Shown here: in pieces, positions 11,757-24,223 of the stretch | How the letters are laid out: the number at the start of each line of letters is the position of its first letter | Position numbering within the stretch: position 1 is the stretch's first letter | NCBI GenBank assembly: GCA_011032825.1 | Contig: JAADJZ010000016.1 | Coordinates: 558,001-622,000 of the forward strand | Origin: Massariosphaeria phaeospora | Lineage: Eukaryota; Ascomycota; Dothideomycetes; Pleosporales | Length of the DNA stretch: 64,000 nt | Direction of reading: 5' to 3' | Notes under the pieces: generated by a model | Databases searched by the model: none | Seen by the model: the letters and a program-made list of their open reading frames with translations, nothing else | What the model was told of the DNA's origin: nothing | Position numbers and translations under genes: made by a program

Positions 11757-12217
11757 ATGGTGAGCTACAGCCTAGCTGTCAAAGTGACGTGGAGTGTAAG
11801 CTAACACATGCATGCTAGGCTTCTCTCGATATCGTCGCTCTCATACTCGGTGCGCTCACCGCTGGAGGTGGCATCACGGGCTATGCGCGCACTGGCTCCA
11901 TCCCCTCCGTCGCCGCCGGCGTGACGGTCGGCGCGCTCGTATGTCTCCCCGATCTTCCCTTCCAACTCACACTCCCATCCCTCCATTTGAGCTCCCGCCC
12001 TAACGCGACCTGCCAGTACATCCTCGGCGGGCTGCGCATCCGCAACCGCGGCAGCTACGGCGTCGAGCTCGCGCTGCTGGCCTCGCTCGTCCTCGCCGGA
12101 AGCTCGATTCCGCGCGCCATCAAGACGCAGAAGCCGCTGCCGATGGGGCTGAGCTTGTTGGCTGCGTATGGCCTGTTTGCGTTTGGTGGCGCTTGGTCCA
12201 GGGGACGGGCGACTTAG
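11757..12217 (+). CDS. TMEM14 family small membrane protein
   Basis: TMEM14 proteins (UPF0136; yeast Tmh11 type) are about 100-residue proteins with several membrane segments, mostly mitochondrial; animal TMEM14C acts in porphyrin import. Three exons fit: 11757-11759 (only the ATG), 11819-11938 and 12017-12217, for 107 residues. The protein reads M-ASLDIVALILGALTAGGG, then GYARTGSIPS.AAG, YILGGLRIRNRGSYGVE, and ends in a Gly-rich hydrophobic segment and a short basic tail. Both introns have proper signals (GTGAGC...GCTAG and GTATGT...TGCCAG). It is divergent from OST2 with about 440 bp between them. The start-codon-only exon is unusual and is treated as a finding. Confidence 0.88.
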
Positions 12218-12423
12218 GGGGTTTCCTTGCTGTGGCGGCATGGGGATGAATGGGATAGGATGGAGTAAGATGGAAGGGTATAACAAACAAGGGAGGAGAG
12301 GAGTTTAGGGCACATGGGATGTGTAGGAATAGCAGCACGCTAATAGATGGGTTTTAATTGGCGTGGGCGAAGTGCGTGTGTGGGTGCTGTGAGTGCTGAC
12401 TAACTTTGCTGGGGCTGTAGGAG

Positions 12424-14640
12424 TATATAAGCCCCTCTGTGATGCCATATCCAACCTCTTCCTCACACACTTGAACACGGTCACTTAAAACAGCAGGCTC
12501 AAGGCGCATGGAGTGCAGCTAAAAAACGAGAGTTACATGCTATGATGAAGGCCCGACCTGTCTGGCTCTCTAAAATAAACACTTCTACACCACCGCATGG
12601 CTTTCGGGAGCTCGCCCTTCTCATACTTTTACCACAGTTCGGATCTGGTTAGACGACTAAAGCATTGTGTTAGTCTCGATCCGACCAAGTCACTGCCTTC
12701 AAAAGATACCATTAGAAGCATGGTTCATATCTGGAATGGCTCGGATCAGCTATACGATTATGGAGCCTTGGAAATATGACCGCAGCTCAAACACCTACCT
12801 ACTATAAAACCTACACACCCGTACGGTCGAGCTGACTGTCCACAGTCGTCAACGAGTAACGTCAAAGTCAGTCTTCCAGCAGCTAAATCATCACACCCGA
12901 GAAGCTATGGAGACTCCCTCTTGTGGTGCAATAAAAATCCCTCGCCACTGTCCCATGTTTCTTCCTCGAGGCCTTCCCCATGATTAGGCTCTAAAATTCT
13001 CTCAGACAACTACATGGAGCGCCTTGGGATACCTTATCCCCTAATATCTAAAAACAGAGAGAACCTGGATCTATGAACTGCCTCGAGCGCAACAGATCCA
13101 CTCCTCCTATATCCCCGTCATATTTCCCGAAAAGAAAACCACAAGTCGCCAATACTATGAGTTGTGAGACTTCTCGTTATCTAAACTACCTCACGCCAGC
13201 CGAATGGGACAGCGTAAGAAGGACGAATACTTTATTTCACTGGAAAAAATCTAAAAGCAGATGTCCATGGAGAGAGTAGTATATCGAAAGTATGAACCTT
13301 CATCAAGAATGGCACGGAGGCAGCTTGCTATAAACCACACTACCAGCTATTTTATGTGGTGCGGAATCGGCTTCTTTGAAAACACATCAAGCCGCACCTA
13401 TGGTCTTTTCGTGCGGCCGGAACTCTTTCTTTACTTCTATCCGGCGGTGATATACGCAACAAAATCTCAATCTGGGACAATCTATGGGGTGCAAGACGCC
13501 TTCTCTTAAAAAAACGCCTTACGATTTCACTCTGAGCCGTGTCGGTCGATGCAGAAACTATGCTCAAGGGACTGGATGGCGGTTCTCCCGTTGTTTATAA
13601 ACCACGTACAGCCTTGTATATGCTGGTCTTTGTGAGAAAATAGTTACATGCTAAAACCGATGACAATCCACTGTTATGAAAGAGACTGAAGCGTGGAGGA
13701 TACGAGATATAGATTTCCTTGTTAAAAAGTCGAGACATTGGCCTACTATGGACTGCGGGACTGTTGTGTGAGTTCAAACGTCGCCGAAACAATTGTATGC
13801 TTGGGGGTCTGGAAGGTCGGAGTGGGACATAATGAGTAGGGGGGCTGTTTTTGACTAAGTCCTCAAACTCTGGAATCACCCCCCCATGTGCTGCACCAAA
13901 CGCACTACCTAATACTTTCATGGAGCTCGGTGTTCTCGGTAGCGCTCTTGCTGAGTATCAAAAGATCTACACCGCGGAATACATGAAGTTTGAGGTTGTA
14001 ATTTACAAAATAAACTGTCCTCTAATTCGGGCATGGAACCGACGAAGTACCAAACGTCTCTAGAAGAGAGGATACACCTTCTCACCCACTGTCTAAGCGC
14101 CTGGGAAACTTCACAATAGCCTCTAGTGTGCTTCTTTCTTGAAGTAAAATGCGTTCACTTACATGGGGGGGGAGCGTTTTGAGCCTCTGCACAACGTCCA
14201 ATCTACAAAATTCGTCTACGAAGCCCACATGTCGGAACGAAAAGCAAAGTCTTGCTTACAATATGTTTTGGGGAAAATCAAAAAGAAAAAGTAGCAGCAT
14301 TGAATGACTGCGCTGGACATGATGTGCGCAAAGCTCGCTTCACTGCCTTCTTTCAGATGGAGAAAATCTCGAGAAAACCACGACATGGTTTGGGATTGCT
14401 GCTGTGGGAGTCATATTGATCGTCTAAATTTGGATCTTGTAGCACTCATGCTGCTTTCTGGCAGACGACGTCATCCAGGCAGCTGTGCAAATTTTCAGCA
14501 AACTGGCCCGGCAATTCGCAGCCCATATCCCGCCACTCCACTCTTCAGCGTCTTTAGGCAGGGTTTGCCAGAATAGGCTCACGGTAGCCAACCCGCTATA
14601 ATATAAAGAGTGGAGGTGACGGAAAGCATCGTTTCGCGTT
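12424..14640 (+). repeat. Gene-poor block of quasi-periodic A-tract/CATG units with a TATATAAGCCCC promoter-like start
   Basis: No convincing gene is present. The block opens with TATATAAGCCCC (12424-12435) followed by a pyrimidine-rich stretch, which looks like a core promoter. Downstream, an A-run is followed after 10-30 nt by C(T/A)ATG again and again, roughly every 50-120 bp. Examples end near 13075, 13157, 13267, 13402 and 13486. Reading frames are all short. The blocks at 17.3-19.3, 34.3-37.9 and 39.0-40.7 kb have the same look. The repeat is degenerate and was judged by eye. Confidence 0.45.
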
Positions 14641-15061
14641 CGTGGCACCAAACCACATTTGCACTGAGCGTGATGTGCAGAAATACCAGTCCTGGATACA
14701 CAAGACAATCAAGTGAACCATTATGGTGCCTGTTAGCGTTACATAGAAGCCCATACCGAACGGGTTCTGCTCCGTGGTAGGATCCGGGTACCTGCAGTTT
14801 CGTACGGGGCGGTTCGGTTCGGTTTGATGCCTGTTGCTACACAGACAGGTTCGGTGACACGAGGATATCAAATTCGGGGGATGACGCTGATGACGACGTT
14901 GATGAAAATTACCATGGTGATGATAAAAACTCGAGGACCTCGCTACTGGATTTTCTGTTTTGTTCATTGGTGATTCAGTACTAGCAAGCATTGTTAGCAT
15001 TTTCGCCTACACAACGTTTTTGGATCTTCTCTACAGGTGTATCAACAACTGCGGTCAAATC

Positions 15062-17089
15062 ATGGAGCGCCACGAACTCGCCATCGCCCCCATCCACGAG
15101 TACTATGTTTCTTCTCCGAGCCCGGACTCGACGCAAGCCCATCCCCCGCCAACATCCCTACAGGCAAAGCGCACGAAGCCCCCGGCGCCGTCGACGTCTT
15201 TATACCTCGTCCTCGTCATCGGCTCCCTGTATCTAGGCACCTTCCTCGTCGCTCTAGACACCACCATACTCGGCACCGTCATCCCGGCCATCACAACCGA
15301 CTTCCACGCCCTCGACCAGATCGCCTGGTACGGAAGCAGCTATCTACTCGCATTGACGGCGTTACAGCCGACCTTCGGGAAGTTGTACAAAGTCGTGGAT
15401 ACAAAGCTGCTCTATCTCGCATCGATTGCTGTCTTTGAAGGTATTTCCCGCCCAATTCTTTCCACTGTAGATATTTGAGCTAATGACGACCATGCAGTCG
15501 GATCGATCGTATGCGCCGCGGCCTCCTCTTCGCCCGTATTCATCGTCGGCAGGGCGGTAGCGGGCTGTGGAGCTGCGGGCTTAATGCAGGGCTCTTTTGC
15601 CATCGTTACGAAGACGGTGCCGTTGGCTAAACGGCCCTTTTACTTCGGACTCTTCGTCAGCGCGTTTGGCGTCAGTATCGGGATTGGGCCGGTCCTGGGT
15701 GGCACGTTGGCGGATCGCGGGATGTGGAGGTGGTGCTTTTGGATGTGAGTAGCTGCTAAATAAACTGCGGTAGCATGTAACGGTCTGACGCGAATCCAGG
15801 AACTTACCGCTCGGTGCCGTGGTCATCCTCCTCGTCGCTGCTTTTCTAAAACTGCAGTCTGTCGACGGAGGAGTCATGGATCGTCCAAGCCGCAGCGGCA
15901 GGCATATATTCTTCCAGCTCGACCCAGTAGGAAGCATACTAATGATTGCCTCGGTGTGCTGCCTACTTCTTGCCATGCAGTGGGGCGGTCAAAGTCTGCC
16001 CTGGACCTCACCCAAGATCATCACTCTCTTTATCCTCTCCGGTATCCTGCTAGTTCTTTTCGTCTTGGTGGAGTGGAAAATGGGCGAAGATGCATCTGTA
16101 CCATTCTGCGTTCTCAAGCAGCGGTCTATCGCATTTGGGACCGTGTACTTGTTCTTGTTCTCTATGCCAAATTTCTCGGTATGTACGCAATTCCCTTTTA
16201 TATATCGATCGTGCTAATGCGAGAAGTACGGAGTTTATATACCGCTGTTTTTCCAAGCAGTGAAGGGCTTCAGTGCGCAGAGGAGCGGCGCGGAGATTCT
16301 GTTTTTGGCTTTGACGCAGATCTTGATTGTAGTGCTCGTAGGCGCGCTGGTGTCGAGATTCGGATACTACGTAAGTTACTCGACTGACTTTTTTCAATTC
16401 AGACTGACATGGATAGACGCCCTTCATCATCGGGGGAACGGCGCTGAGTGTGGTACGTTATCATGCTCGCCTAAGAAGATGCCCGCTGAGCTCTACTGAC
16501 TCTAACACATCTTAGATCGGATCTGGCCTCGTCATTCTTCTTGATATCGATACCACACACACTGCATGGGCAGCATACTTCGTCATCTGCGGTATCGGTA
16601 TTGGTGCTGCAATCAATCTGCCATATACCGCCGTCTCGACAGTCTTAAACGAAGTCGACATGGTTACAGGAAACGGTCAGTCATCTCCGAACGCGTTTCG
16701 AACTCGATGAAACATTGCTCATATGCTCCACAGCACTCCTACAGTTCTCCTTCCAACTAGGGGGCGCGGTCAGCCTCTGTATATCCCAAACTGTATTCCT
16801 CGGCACATTGAAGTCGGGATTGCAGGACACACTTCCGAATATGTCAGTCAGTGCAGTCATCAAGGCTGGAGCGGCCAACTTGCCGGCATTGGCAGAGTCA
16901 CAGGCGGAGCTGCATTTGCTCAGAATGGCCTATCAAAATGCCTTGGGGGATGTGTTCATCTTCCTGTTGGTAACTGGGGGATTGGCTTTTCTAGCGTCGT
17001 TCGGATTTGAGCACAAGAGTGTCAGAAAGGTTGGAGGTGAGAGGAAGGAAGGAGATGGTGGTGATCACCAGACTGCCGATATGGCGTAG
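15062..17089 (+). CDS. MFS drug:H+ antiporter, DHA2-like (14-helix) transporter
   Basis: This is a plasma-membrane efflux carrier of the type often found with toxins or azole export; the substrate is unknown. Seven exons keep frame: 15062-15440, 15498-15744, 15800-16178, 16227-16370, 16417-16452, 16516-16675 and 16734-17089, for 566 residues. Motifs seen: LDTTILGTVIPAI in helix 1 (DHA2 motif D1-like), WYGSSYLL, GRAVAGCGAAG, the antiporter motif C (GPVLGG) and WRWCFW.NLPLG. A Ser/Pro-rich cytosolic N-terminus and a Lys/Gly-rich tail flank the helices. An in-frame ATG at 14960 would add 34 residues. I prefer 15062 because the upstream part looks like leader and has a possible acceptor (CTACAG) near 15035. 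It sits alone between two repeat-rich blocks. Confidence 0.9.
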
Positions 17090-17480
17090 ATAGGGAAGAT
17101 GGCCCTTCTGTTGATTCCTCACGAGAGATAGAGCGATAGGGTTGAATGGTTTTACAGCCAGATCCTAGAAGAGGAAGGCTCAGCGAGTGTAAGATATGGC
17201 GCAAAGAACATAGTTACCTTGTTTGGATACGTACACGACGTTAAGAAAAGATCCAAATAGTAGGCATACATTCGCACTTGCTTGCACAAATCTCGCAGTC
17301 AGAATCTTGGAACTGCCCTGTGTTATGGAGAATCCGAACGTCGCTGGTATATCCCTACTCAAAACCTTCTGCCACATAATGTTGTGGGTTTTGTGTTTTA
17401 AAGAGATTCGTGTGGAGCCTCTCGTACGTTTTGTTACGAAGAGAAGACAGTTGATGTAGGAACAAAAGTAGAAAGGGATA

Positions 17481-19219
17481 GGGACTTATATAGCGAGAGA
17501 ATGCAGATAGCACAAGCTTGGAAGAGGTAGTGAGGAGGAAGCTGTGAATATGAATGAGAAAATACCATCGATAACAGGTTACGGAAAATATCATGCAGTA
17601 TTGCGCAACTAGGTACGGCGATGATGACTAGCATCACGATAGCATGACACAATGAATACTAACACGCTGTAACATTGTTGTGCAAACTCACGACATCGTC
17701 AAGCACGATTACCATTTTAGACGCCAGGGAACATGCCTCGATCAAAGTAGAGAGCAGCTCTAGGGAGGAATTGTAGGGCTTATATATCTTTCGAGAGAGC
17801 ATCAGCTTTGGCGGTGTCGTTGCTCTCCGCATGCGGGGAAAATGGTGAGCGTCATCATTACGCTAGGTTCCACTTCGACCATGGCTCTCTCCGCTCACAA
17901 ACCCACCTTCGGCTCTTGCGATCCCGTAGAAATTGTTTCCATAGAGAACATCGTCGTTTTTCCAGGCACCCCTCTGCCGATTCAACTGCTCGAAGCATAG
18001 ATAAGGAGGACAAGAGGTTTTAGTGAGAGAAAGAGGAAGCGAAGATGTGGAGTTTGAAGTGGAACAAAAAGAGGAAGTTTATATACACGTTAGGAGATAG
18101 CCCTGTGAGAAACAGGACTTCGATCTCACATCGACGTGCACTGACCTGACCTGACTTAGCCTGGCGCGTAAAGCTTGCAGATATGCTGTTCTCTCAAGCT
18201 TACGACACGTTATCGGAATTGGTCTACGAGGCGTTCATGTAACGTAAGGACCATATCATGCTAATGATGATGATCATCACCACCATTTCGATCCCGCAGC
18301 AGCAACACCATCCGCACATTCGCCCCAACATCCTCCAGTCCTCGAAGCTCAATCACGAGACCAGGCCAAGCTCTTCGCATGCAAGGGCGTTAGAGTTAGT
18401 TTGAATGCTCAAAGTATCATCTAGTAATTTTCGGAGCGCACAAATCCGCTCCATGGTATACCTTATGCCGGGTTTCTGGAAGAGGTCATGGGAGACAAGT
18501 CCTTTATTTTTTGTTGGAATGTTGGAGGAGAGCGTGTGTAGAGGAGAAGAGGAGAGAGAAGCGAGAGATATGGGGTGCTTATGTAGGGGAGTAGAGATCA
18601 TCTTGCCGATCATCCATCGGTGTAGTTTTGTCTTGGGGACTCATGACAGCTTGCTGCACCTGCTTTTGGTACTACTGTGGACTGCTTGTGGAGAAGCAAA
18701 GTAGTCAGGCCGAGGTGCTTATATACGTGACCGGAGTCTTCCCGCGGAAACGAACACACAACTCGTAACATGTGCTCGCAAACTTTCAGCCAGCCATGCA
18801 ATCCTTCAGATGTAATTTAGACCACATTTTCATCTTTCGCCATGAATATAGCAATTACATCTTTCAACTTTACGTGCTCTAGACTCTCGCGCTAGAAAAT
18901 ACTCGATCAATAGTTGTAATTAGATCAGCTACGCGTGGGCCGATAAAGTGCTTTTCATACCACACACGATCGCTGTCTCCACACATACTCGTGCGTATCA
19001 ACCGTTTTATATTGACGTGCTCCCATGCGGGGGAACATATCAAGCAAGCGCGCACTTTTTATCCAGCCATGATTTGTTTCCCATAGCCTTTGAGAAATTG
19101 CCCACCCATCAAACTCGGCCACATATGGCCAAAGCTGGTACATTTTGAAGGGGCCCGAATTGGGAGTATGTAGAGACTCGAGAGAAAGGAGGCAGAAGGT
19201 AGAAGAGGGGCTTATGTAG
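17481..19219 (-). repeat. Six TATA-box promoter-like cassettes in a gene-poor block
   Basis: On the minus strand the motif (T/C)A(T/C)ATAAGC or a close variant, followed by a C/T-rich stretch, occurs at 19206-19219, 18712-18729, 18572-18588, 18074-18087, 17775-17788 and 17481-17493. Gaps are about 490, 140, 500, 300 and 295 bp. Two cassettes share ACGT(GT)ATATAA. Short ATG frames follow some of them (at 19143, 17377 and 18000, about 46-65 codons), but these frames share no peptide similarity that I can see. A related block, TTCCCCGCATG, appears near 17830 and 19022. The sequence from 17090 to 19874 contains no other gene. Confidence 0.5.
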
Positions 19220-19874
19220 ACCTATTGGACGCTACATGTGATCAAATACGTGATGACGGACTGCCCCGGGGGAAAAGCGGATGGATGTGTGGAGGATGAT
19301 ACGGGTCGAGAAAACGGTGCGGAAATGACAGAATGGCGGTTACGATAGTTGCATTGCAACTGAGGCGCTGACAGGAAGCATCGGGCTTGATCTTACTCAT
19401 CATGTTGCGTCACCGTAGCATACTGTTAGATAGCTACTTTGACAAGACAGCATCAGGGGCTAAGAAGAGGTAGACGATGCGCGTTGACATGGTACGCGCG
19501 GACGTGATCAGCGATAATTCCCTGTGCTAGATGATAGCACAGAAGCTAGCCCTGTGCGCGTCGAAACATGTTGTGGCAATAGACGGGGGTGGAAGTCAAA
19601 GGGCACACCAAAGCAGGCGGTGGGAACCAAGGCGGCCACGGTGAAAGAGCGCTCCCCCGATGAAAGAAGGCGGGGGCGGTTAGTGACACGGAAACAGCGT
19701 GCGCCAAGCGTCTCGGGTGCTCTTCGGCTCCAACGGCGCAACGGCGGCCCAAGCTTGTCTTTAGTCTTCGGGATCGCGACCAGAAACACGCCAACCCCCC
19801 CAACAACCCACCGCCGCCCGAAACGGTTCTTTGCGACTCTGTCTTTGGGAGCAGGCCCGCCTGCGCTGCCCACC

Positions 19875-22800
19875 ATGGCGCCCATCGAGACTGGGGACGC
19901 CCCGGACGAGCCCTCGGCGACCGCGTTCACCGTGCTGAAGCAGAAGCTGGATCTCGACTTCAGCTTCGCGCCGCGCATAGTCAAAGGCAGGACGACTCTC
20001 GAGATCCAGCCCCACTCGCCTCACCTGCGCGAAATCCACCTGAACTGCCGGCAGTTAAAGCCTACGCGCATCACAGTCCAGGGCCGACCTAGCTCCTGCA
20101 ACTATTCGAACCTGTACCAGCGATTAACGCTGCACCCGGGCACCGGCATAGAACAGCATCACTTCGTAAAAGACCGGTTTCGACGGCACGAGAATGGCAT
20201 CGAAGACGAGCTCCTCATCTCCATACCGGACAGAGTCAAGATCCGCGAGATCAGACCGGAGGATGTGGACATGGAGGCAGCCGCCGGCGGTATCGGTGCT
20301 CTTGGAGACGGCATGTACGCGCCCCTCAAGGTGGTGATTGAATACACGTTGGACGAGTTCCGCGACGGTCTGCACTTCGTGGGTGTCGACGACGGGGACT
20401 CCAGATATCCTCACGCGTACACGCAGAACTCGCCGTACGCCGGCTCAGCGTCGTGTCTGTTTCCCTGCGTAGACGATGGCATCACCAAGTGCATCTTCGA
20501 TATCTCCGTTCGGTATCCGCGGAGTCTGGGCGATGCCCTTTGCAAGACTCCTGCGCCTGGTGCGGGTAGAGGCACACAGGCGCAAGCGGCTGGAAGCCCT
20601 AAAGCTGACAGCGTCATGAGCGATGTGGATGACGAACAGGAGGCTTTGTCAGAAGAGGAAAAGGCCATGGAGATGTCCGTGGTCTGCTCCGGCGAGCTCA
20701 CTGACGATGTAAGTAGCTTCTACGTGTGTGTATCTGCTTTGCTAACAAACAGATCCTCGACCCTAACGACTCAACTCGAAAGACTGCTAGCTTCACGTGC
20801 GCCGTCCCAGTACTTCCGCAACACATTGGTATCGCTGTTGGGGTGTTCGAAGAAGTCGACCTCTCCGAATACCGTAACACGTCCGACGACGAGCGATTAG
20901 GGTCGAACGCAATCAGGGTGCACGCCTTCTGTCTACCTGGAAGGGCTGACGAGGTGCGCAACAGTGCTATGATGCTCGCTATGACACTCGATAGCTTCAC
21001 AGAGCGCTACCAGAGCTATCCGTTTGAGAAAGCCTACAAGCTCGCTTTCGTGGACGATCTGGAGTCTGATACCACACATACCGCTTCTTTTTCAATCTGC
21101 AGCTCTCGCTTACTTTTCCCTGAGACAGTGTACGAGCCTATGGCTCATACCACCAGGGTACTGATACATGCAGTTGCCAGCCAATGGATAGGGATCAATG
21201 TTACCGCGCAGAATCCCCAGGACTCTTGGATCATCTTCGGCGGATCATGGTTTATGACCGAGCTGTATCTCCGCGACCTTTTCGGTCGGAACGATTTCAA
21301 ATTCCGACAGAAATTGATGGCTGACAAGATCATCGAGATGGACACTAAGCGGCCGTCCCTTTTCAATCTGGGCTACTACCTCGCGCTCGACACAGGAGAG
21401 GTGGAGTTCATGGAGCTCAAGGCGCTCCTCGTGCTTTCCGTCCTCCACAACCGTCTGGTAAAACAGAGCGGGAAAAACGGTGTGGACCGATGCTTGTACC
21501 GGCTTTTGTTCAATGCTAGGAACGACAAATTGCCCAACAACGCCATCACCACGGATACCTTTCTGGACGTTTGCGAAAAAGTGGGACACCAGAAGCTTGA
21601 CACGTTTTTCAAGCAATGGATCTATGGTTCGGGATGCCCAATGTTCGAATGCGCGCCTGTTTTCAACAAGAAGAAGCAGGTTGTTCAACTCACCATCAAG
21701 CAGACGCAGACCGACTCTATATTTGGCGGAAAGGAGCGTGGAACCGTTGCAAAAGATTTCTTGAGGGAAATCAAGGAATCAGAATATGGATTCAAGCCGA
21801 CTACGGAATGGCCTGCCTTTGTTGGCCCGATGACCATTCGAATCCACGAGGCAGACGGAACACCATACGAGCACATCGTGGATATCAACTCGTCGACTGT
21901 TAAGGTTGAAATACCTTACAACACGAAATACAAGCGTCTCAAGCGTAACAAGTTGCAAAAGGAGCGCCAGGCGGCTGCCCAAGGCCTCGATGGAACGGGA
22001 GAAGCTCAGGAAGATATAACTTTCTATTCACTTGGGGATCTCTTCCAGAGCCCTGTGGAGGCTGACGAATGGAAGATCGCAGAGTGGAGTGCGGACGACG
22101 AATCGAGGATGGAGAACGAGTCGTACGAATGGATTCGAATTGATGCAGATTTTGAGTGGATCTGCAGAACCCACATCGTCGACATGCCAGCGTACATGTA
22201 CGTTTCACAACTGCAACAGGACAAGGACGTTGTAGCCCAGGTCGAGTCTATCCAATTCCTCGCGCGCAAAGAAGGCCATCCTCTCATCTCCAGTTTTCTC
22301 GTCAAAACCCTCATGGATGTTCGATATTTTCACGGAATTCGCACGATGGCCGCCGACGTCATGGCGTCAAGTGCAAAAGCGGAGTTGGATTGGATTGGCT
22401 TCTTCCATCTGGAGAAAGCTTTCCGCGAACTCTTCTGCATCACAGACAACGCGATGACCCGATCGAATGACTTTTCTGATCGTGGACAATATCTAGTTCA
22501 ATGCGCTATTCCCCAGGCAATCGCTAAGATCAAAGGACCTGATGGGAAGGCGCCCATGAAGGTGAAGCGATTCCTGCTCGATATCATGCGTTACAACGAC
22601 AACCGAGGTAACGATTATAACGACGATCATTACCTTGCGACTCTCATGCAGTGTCTGGCGGAGTCTCTCGCGGTCACCAAACCTAGCCCTGCGAGTCAGG
22701 ATCCTACACTTAGCCTTGAGGATGAAGCGGAGGAGTTCGAGTTCACGAGAAAAGCCATCGAAGAGCTGGGCCGTCACCAGCGTTTGGATGAATGGATTCC

Positions 22801-24223
22801 GACGTACCAAAATATCTACACAAGGACGACGTTAGAATGCGCCCTCAAATTGATGAGGAATCACGTCATTCCACTGAAGCCGTCAGAATTTTTGCAATAT
22901 ACACGCATCGGCATCTCTGATAACGTGCGCAAAATTGCATGGAACTGTCTCACCGCTCTGGGCATGATCCGCAAGAACAGCGTTCTCAAGTTCATGATTC
23001 ATTCAATCTACTCGGATTCGTCTCCTTACTTCCGATCACACCTGATTCGCGTATTCGAATTCGCAATCGGACAGATCGCTACAGATAGTGTCTTTGCTTT
23101 GGAAGAACCGACTGCGCAGATGAATGGTGGCCTTGTTATCGATGACCAGACTGGTACGTCCCTTCGCGAAGCTACCCTTCAACGTCAGACTCTTCAGGGG
23201 GCAAAGCAAGGGCTGAAGAGCGATCTGGCCGGAAATATGAAGATGAGGCAGTCCCTAGAGCAAGCGCTGTGTTCGAAGACGTTGTCAGCCCGGCACGTGA
23301 ACACACTATTGCAGGTTGTCGCGCTCTTTGTTCCGGCTGTCAACAGTCTTACAGTCCAATTGGATTATCCCAGGTATTGGAGGGTCCAGCATATCCGCGA
23401 TGGAAAGCTGCGATTCTATCACTCGGACCGAGTGCGCACACGAGCAGTACGGCCTCTAGAGCCGCCAAAGCCGGTGGTGGCGGTGTCGAAGGAAGTGCCG
23501 AAGCTGAAGTTGAATGTCAAGAGGAACCCAGAACAGGCTGCACCCTCGCTTCCGACGCCTGTACAAATGACTAAACCTACGATACACCTTCCAGCCTCGG
23601 TTCGTGAACCGAAGATTGGAGCCCCCGGAAACCTCTCTCCATCTTCTACGACAACGCCGAAAGAAAAGACTCCCGGCAAACTATCCCGGGCAGCCAGCCC
23701 GGCGATGTCATTTCCAACCCAGAGTCCTGCCCCTCCAGCCCGTTCTTCCGTCCCAGCTCACTCCCCCGCCCCAGCAGCTGTCATACCAAAAGCCGAACCT
23801 ATTCCCACACCAACGCCGACACCAACGGCCACACCCGCACCCGCACCCCCGCCAAAAACGATGCTCAAGCTCAAGACCGGCAAATCCGCCGCCGCCAAAC
23901 CGTCCGCCAAAGCAGCCAGCTCCAAGCCCGCCGCCACCCCCAAGCAGCCGAAGGCGAAGAAGAGCCTCCTCATCAAGCTGAAGCTCCACCCCGCCGATCT
24001 CGCCGGCCTCAGCGACCCCAGCCGTAAAAAACGCAAGGCCGAAGACGACGGCGGCCGCGCGCCGAAGCGGCAGGCCAGCGGCAGCGAGGAGCCTCTGCAC
24101 AGCGGCCGCGGCGCGTACACAGGTGCGGCGACCGTCATCGATAGGGTTGGTGGCGAGAGGCCGAGGCTGGTGCTCAAGATGCGCGTCGGCAAGGGCAAGT
24201 TGCCGGTCGAGACGAGGGACTAG
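19875..24223 (+). CDS. TAF2: TFIID subunit TAF2
   Basis: TAF2 is the TFIID subunit that contacts the Initiator element; it carries a catalytically dead M1-aminopeptidase-like fold. Exons 19875-20708 and 20753-24223 give 1434 residues; the 44-nt intron is phase 0. Seen: the N-terminal beta domain (KQKLDLDFSFAPRIVKGRTT), the block HFVG...YTQNSPYAGSASCLFPCVD, the central domain where active peptidases have HExxH but this protein has HAVASQWIGIN (zinc ligands absent), then HEAT-like helices. The C-terminus is a long Pro/Ala/Lys-rich disordered tail (about residues 1190-1434). The frame is open up to 19524, but the ATG at 19875 in a CACC context precedes the conserved start. Length fits fungal TAF2. 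Confidence 0.95.

Noticed and set aside
12424..14640. RIP-mutated transposon as the explanation of the gene-poor blocks
   Set aside because: RIP leaves strongly TA-enriched, C-depleted sequence. These blocks keep many CG and GC-rich words and show no transposase or reverse transcriptase remnants.
19524..19874. N-terminal extension of TAF2
   Set aside because: The frame is open but the sequence is Arg/Thr/Pro-rich and unlike TAF2. The conserved protein begins soon after the ATG at 19875 with a good context.
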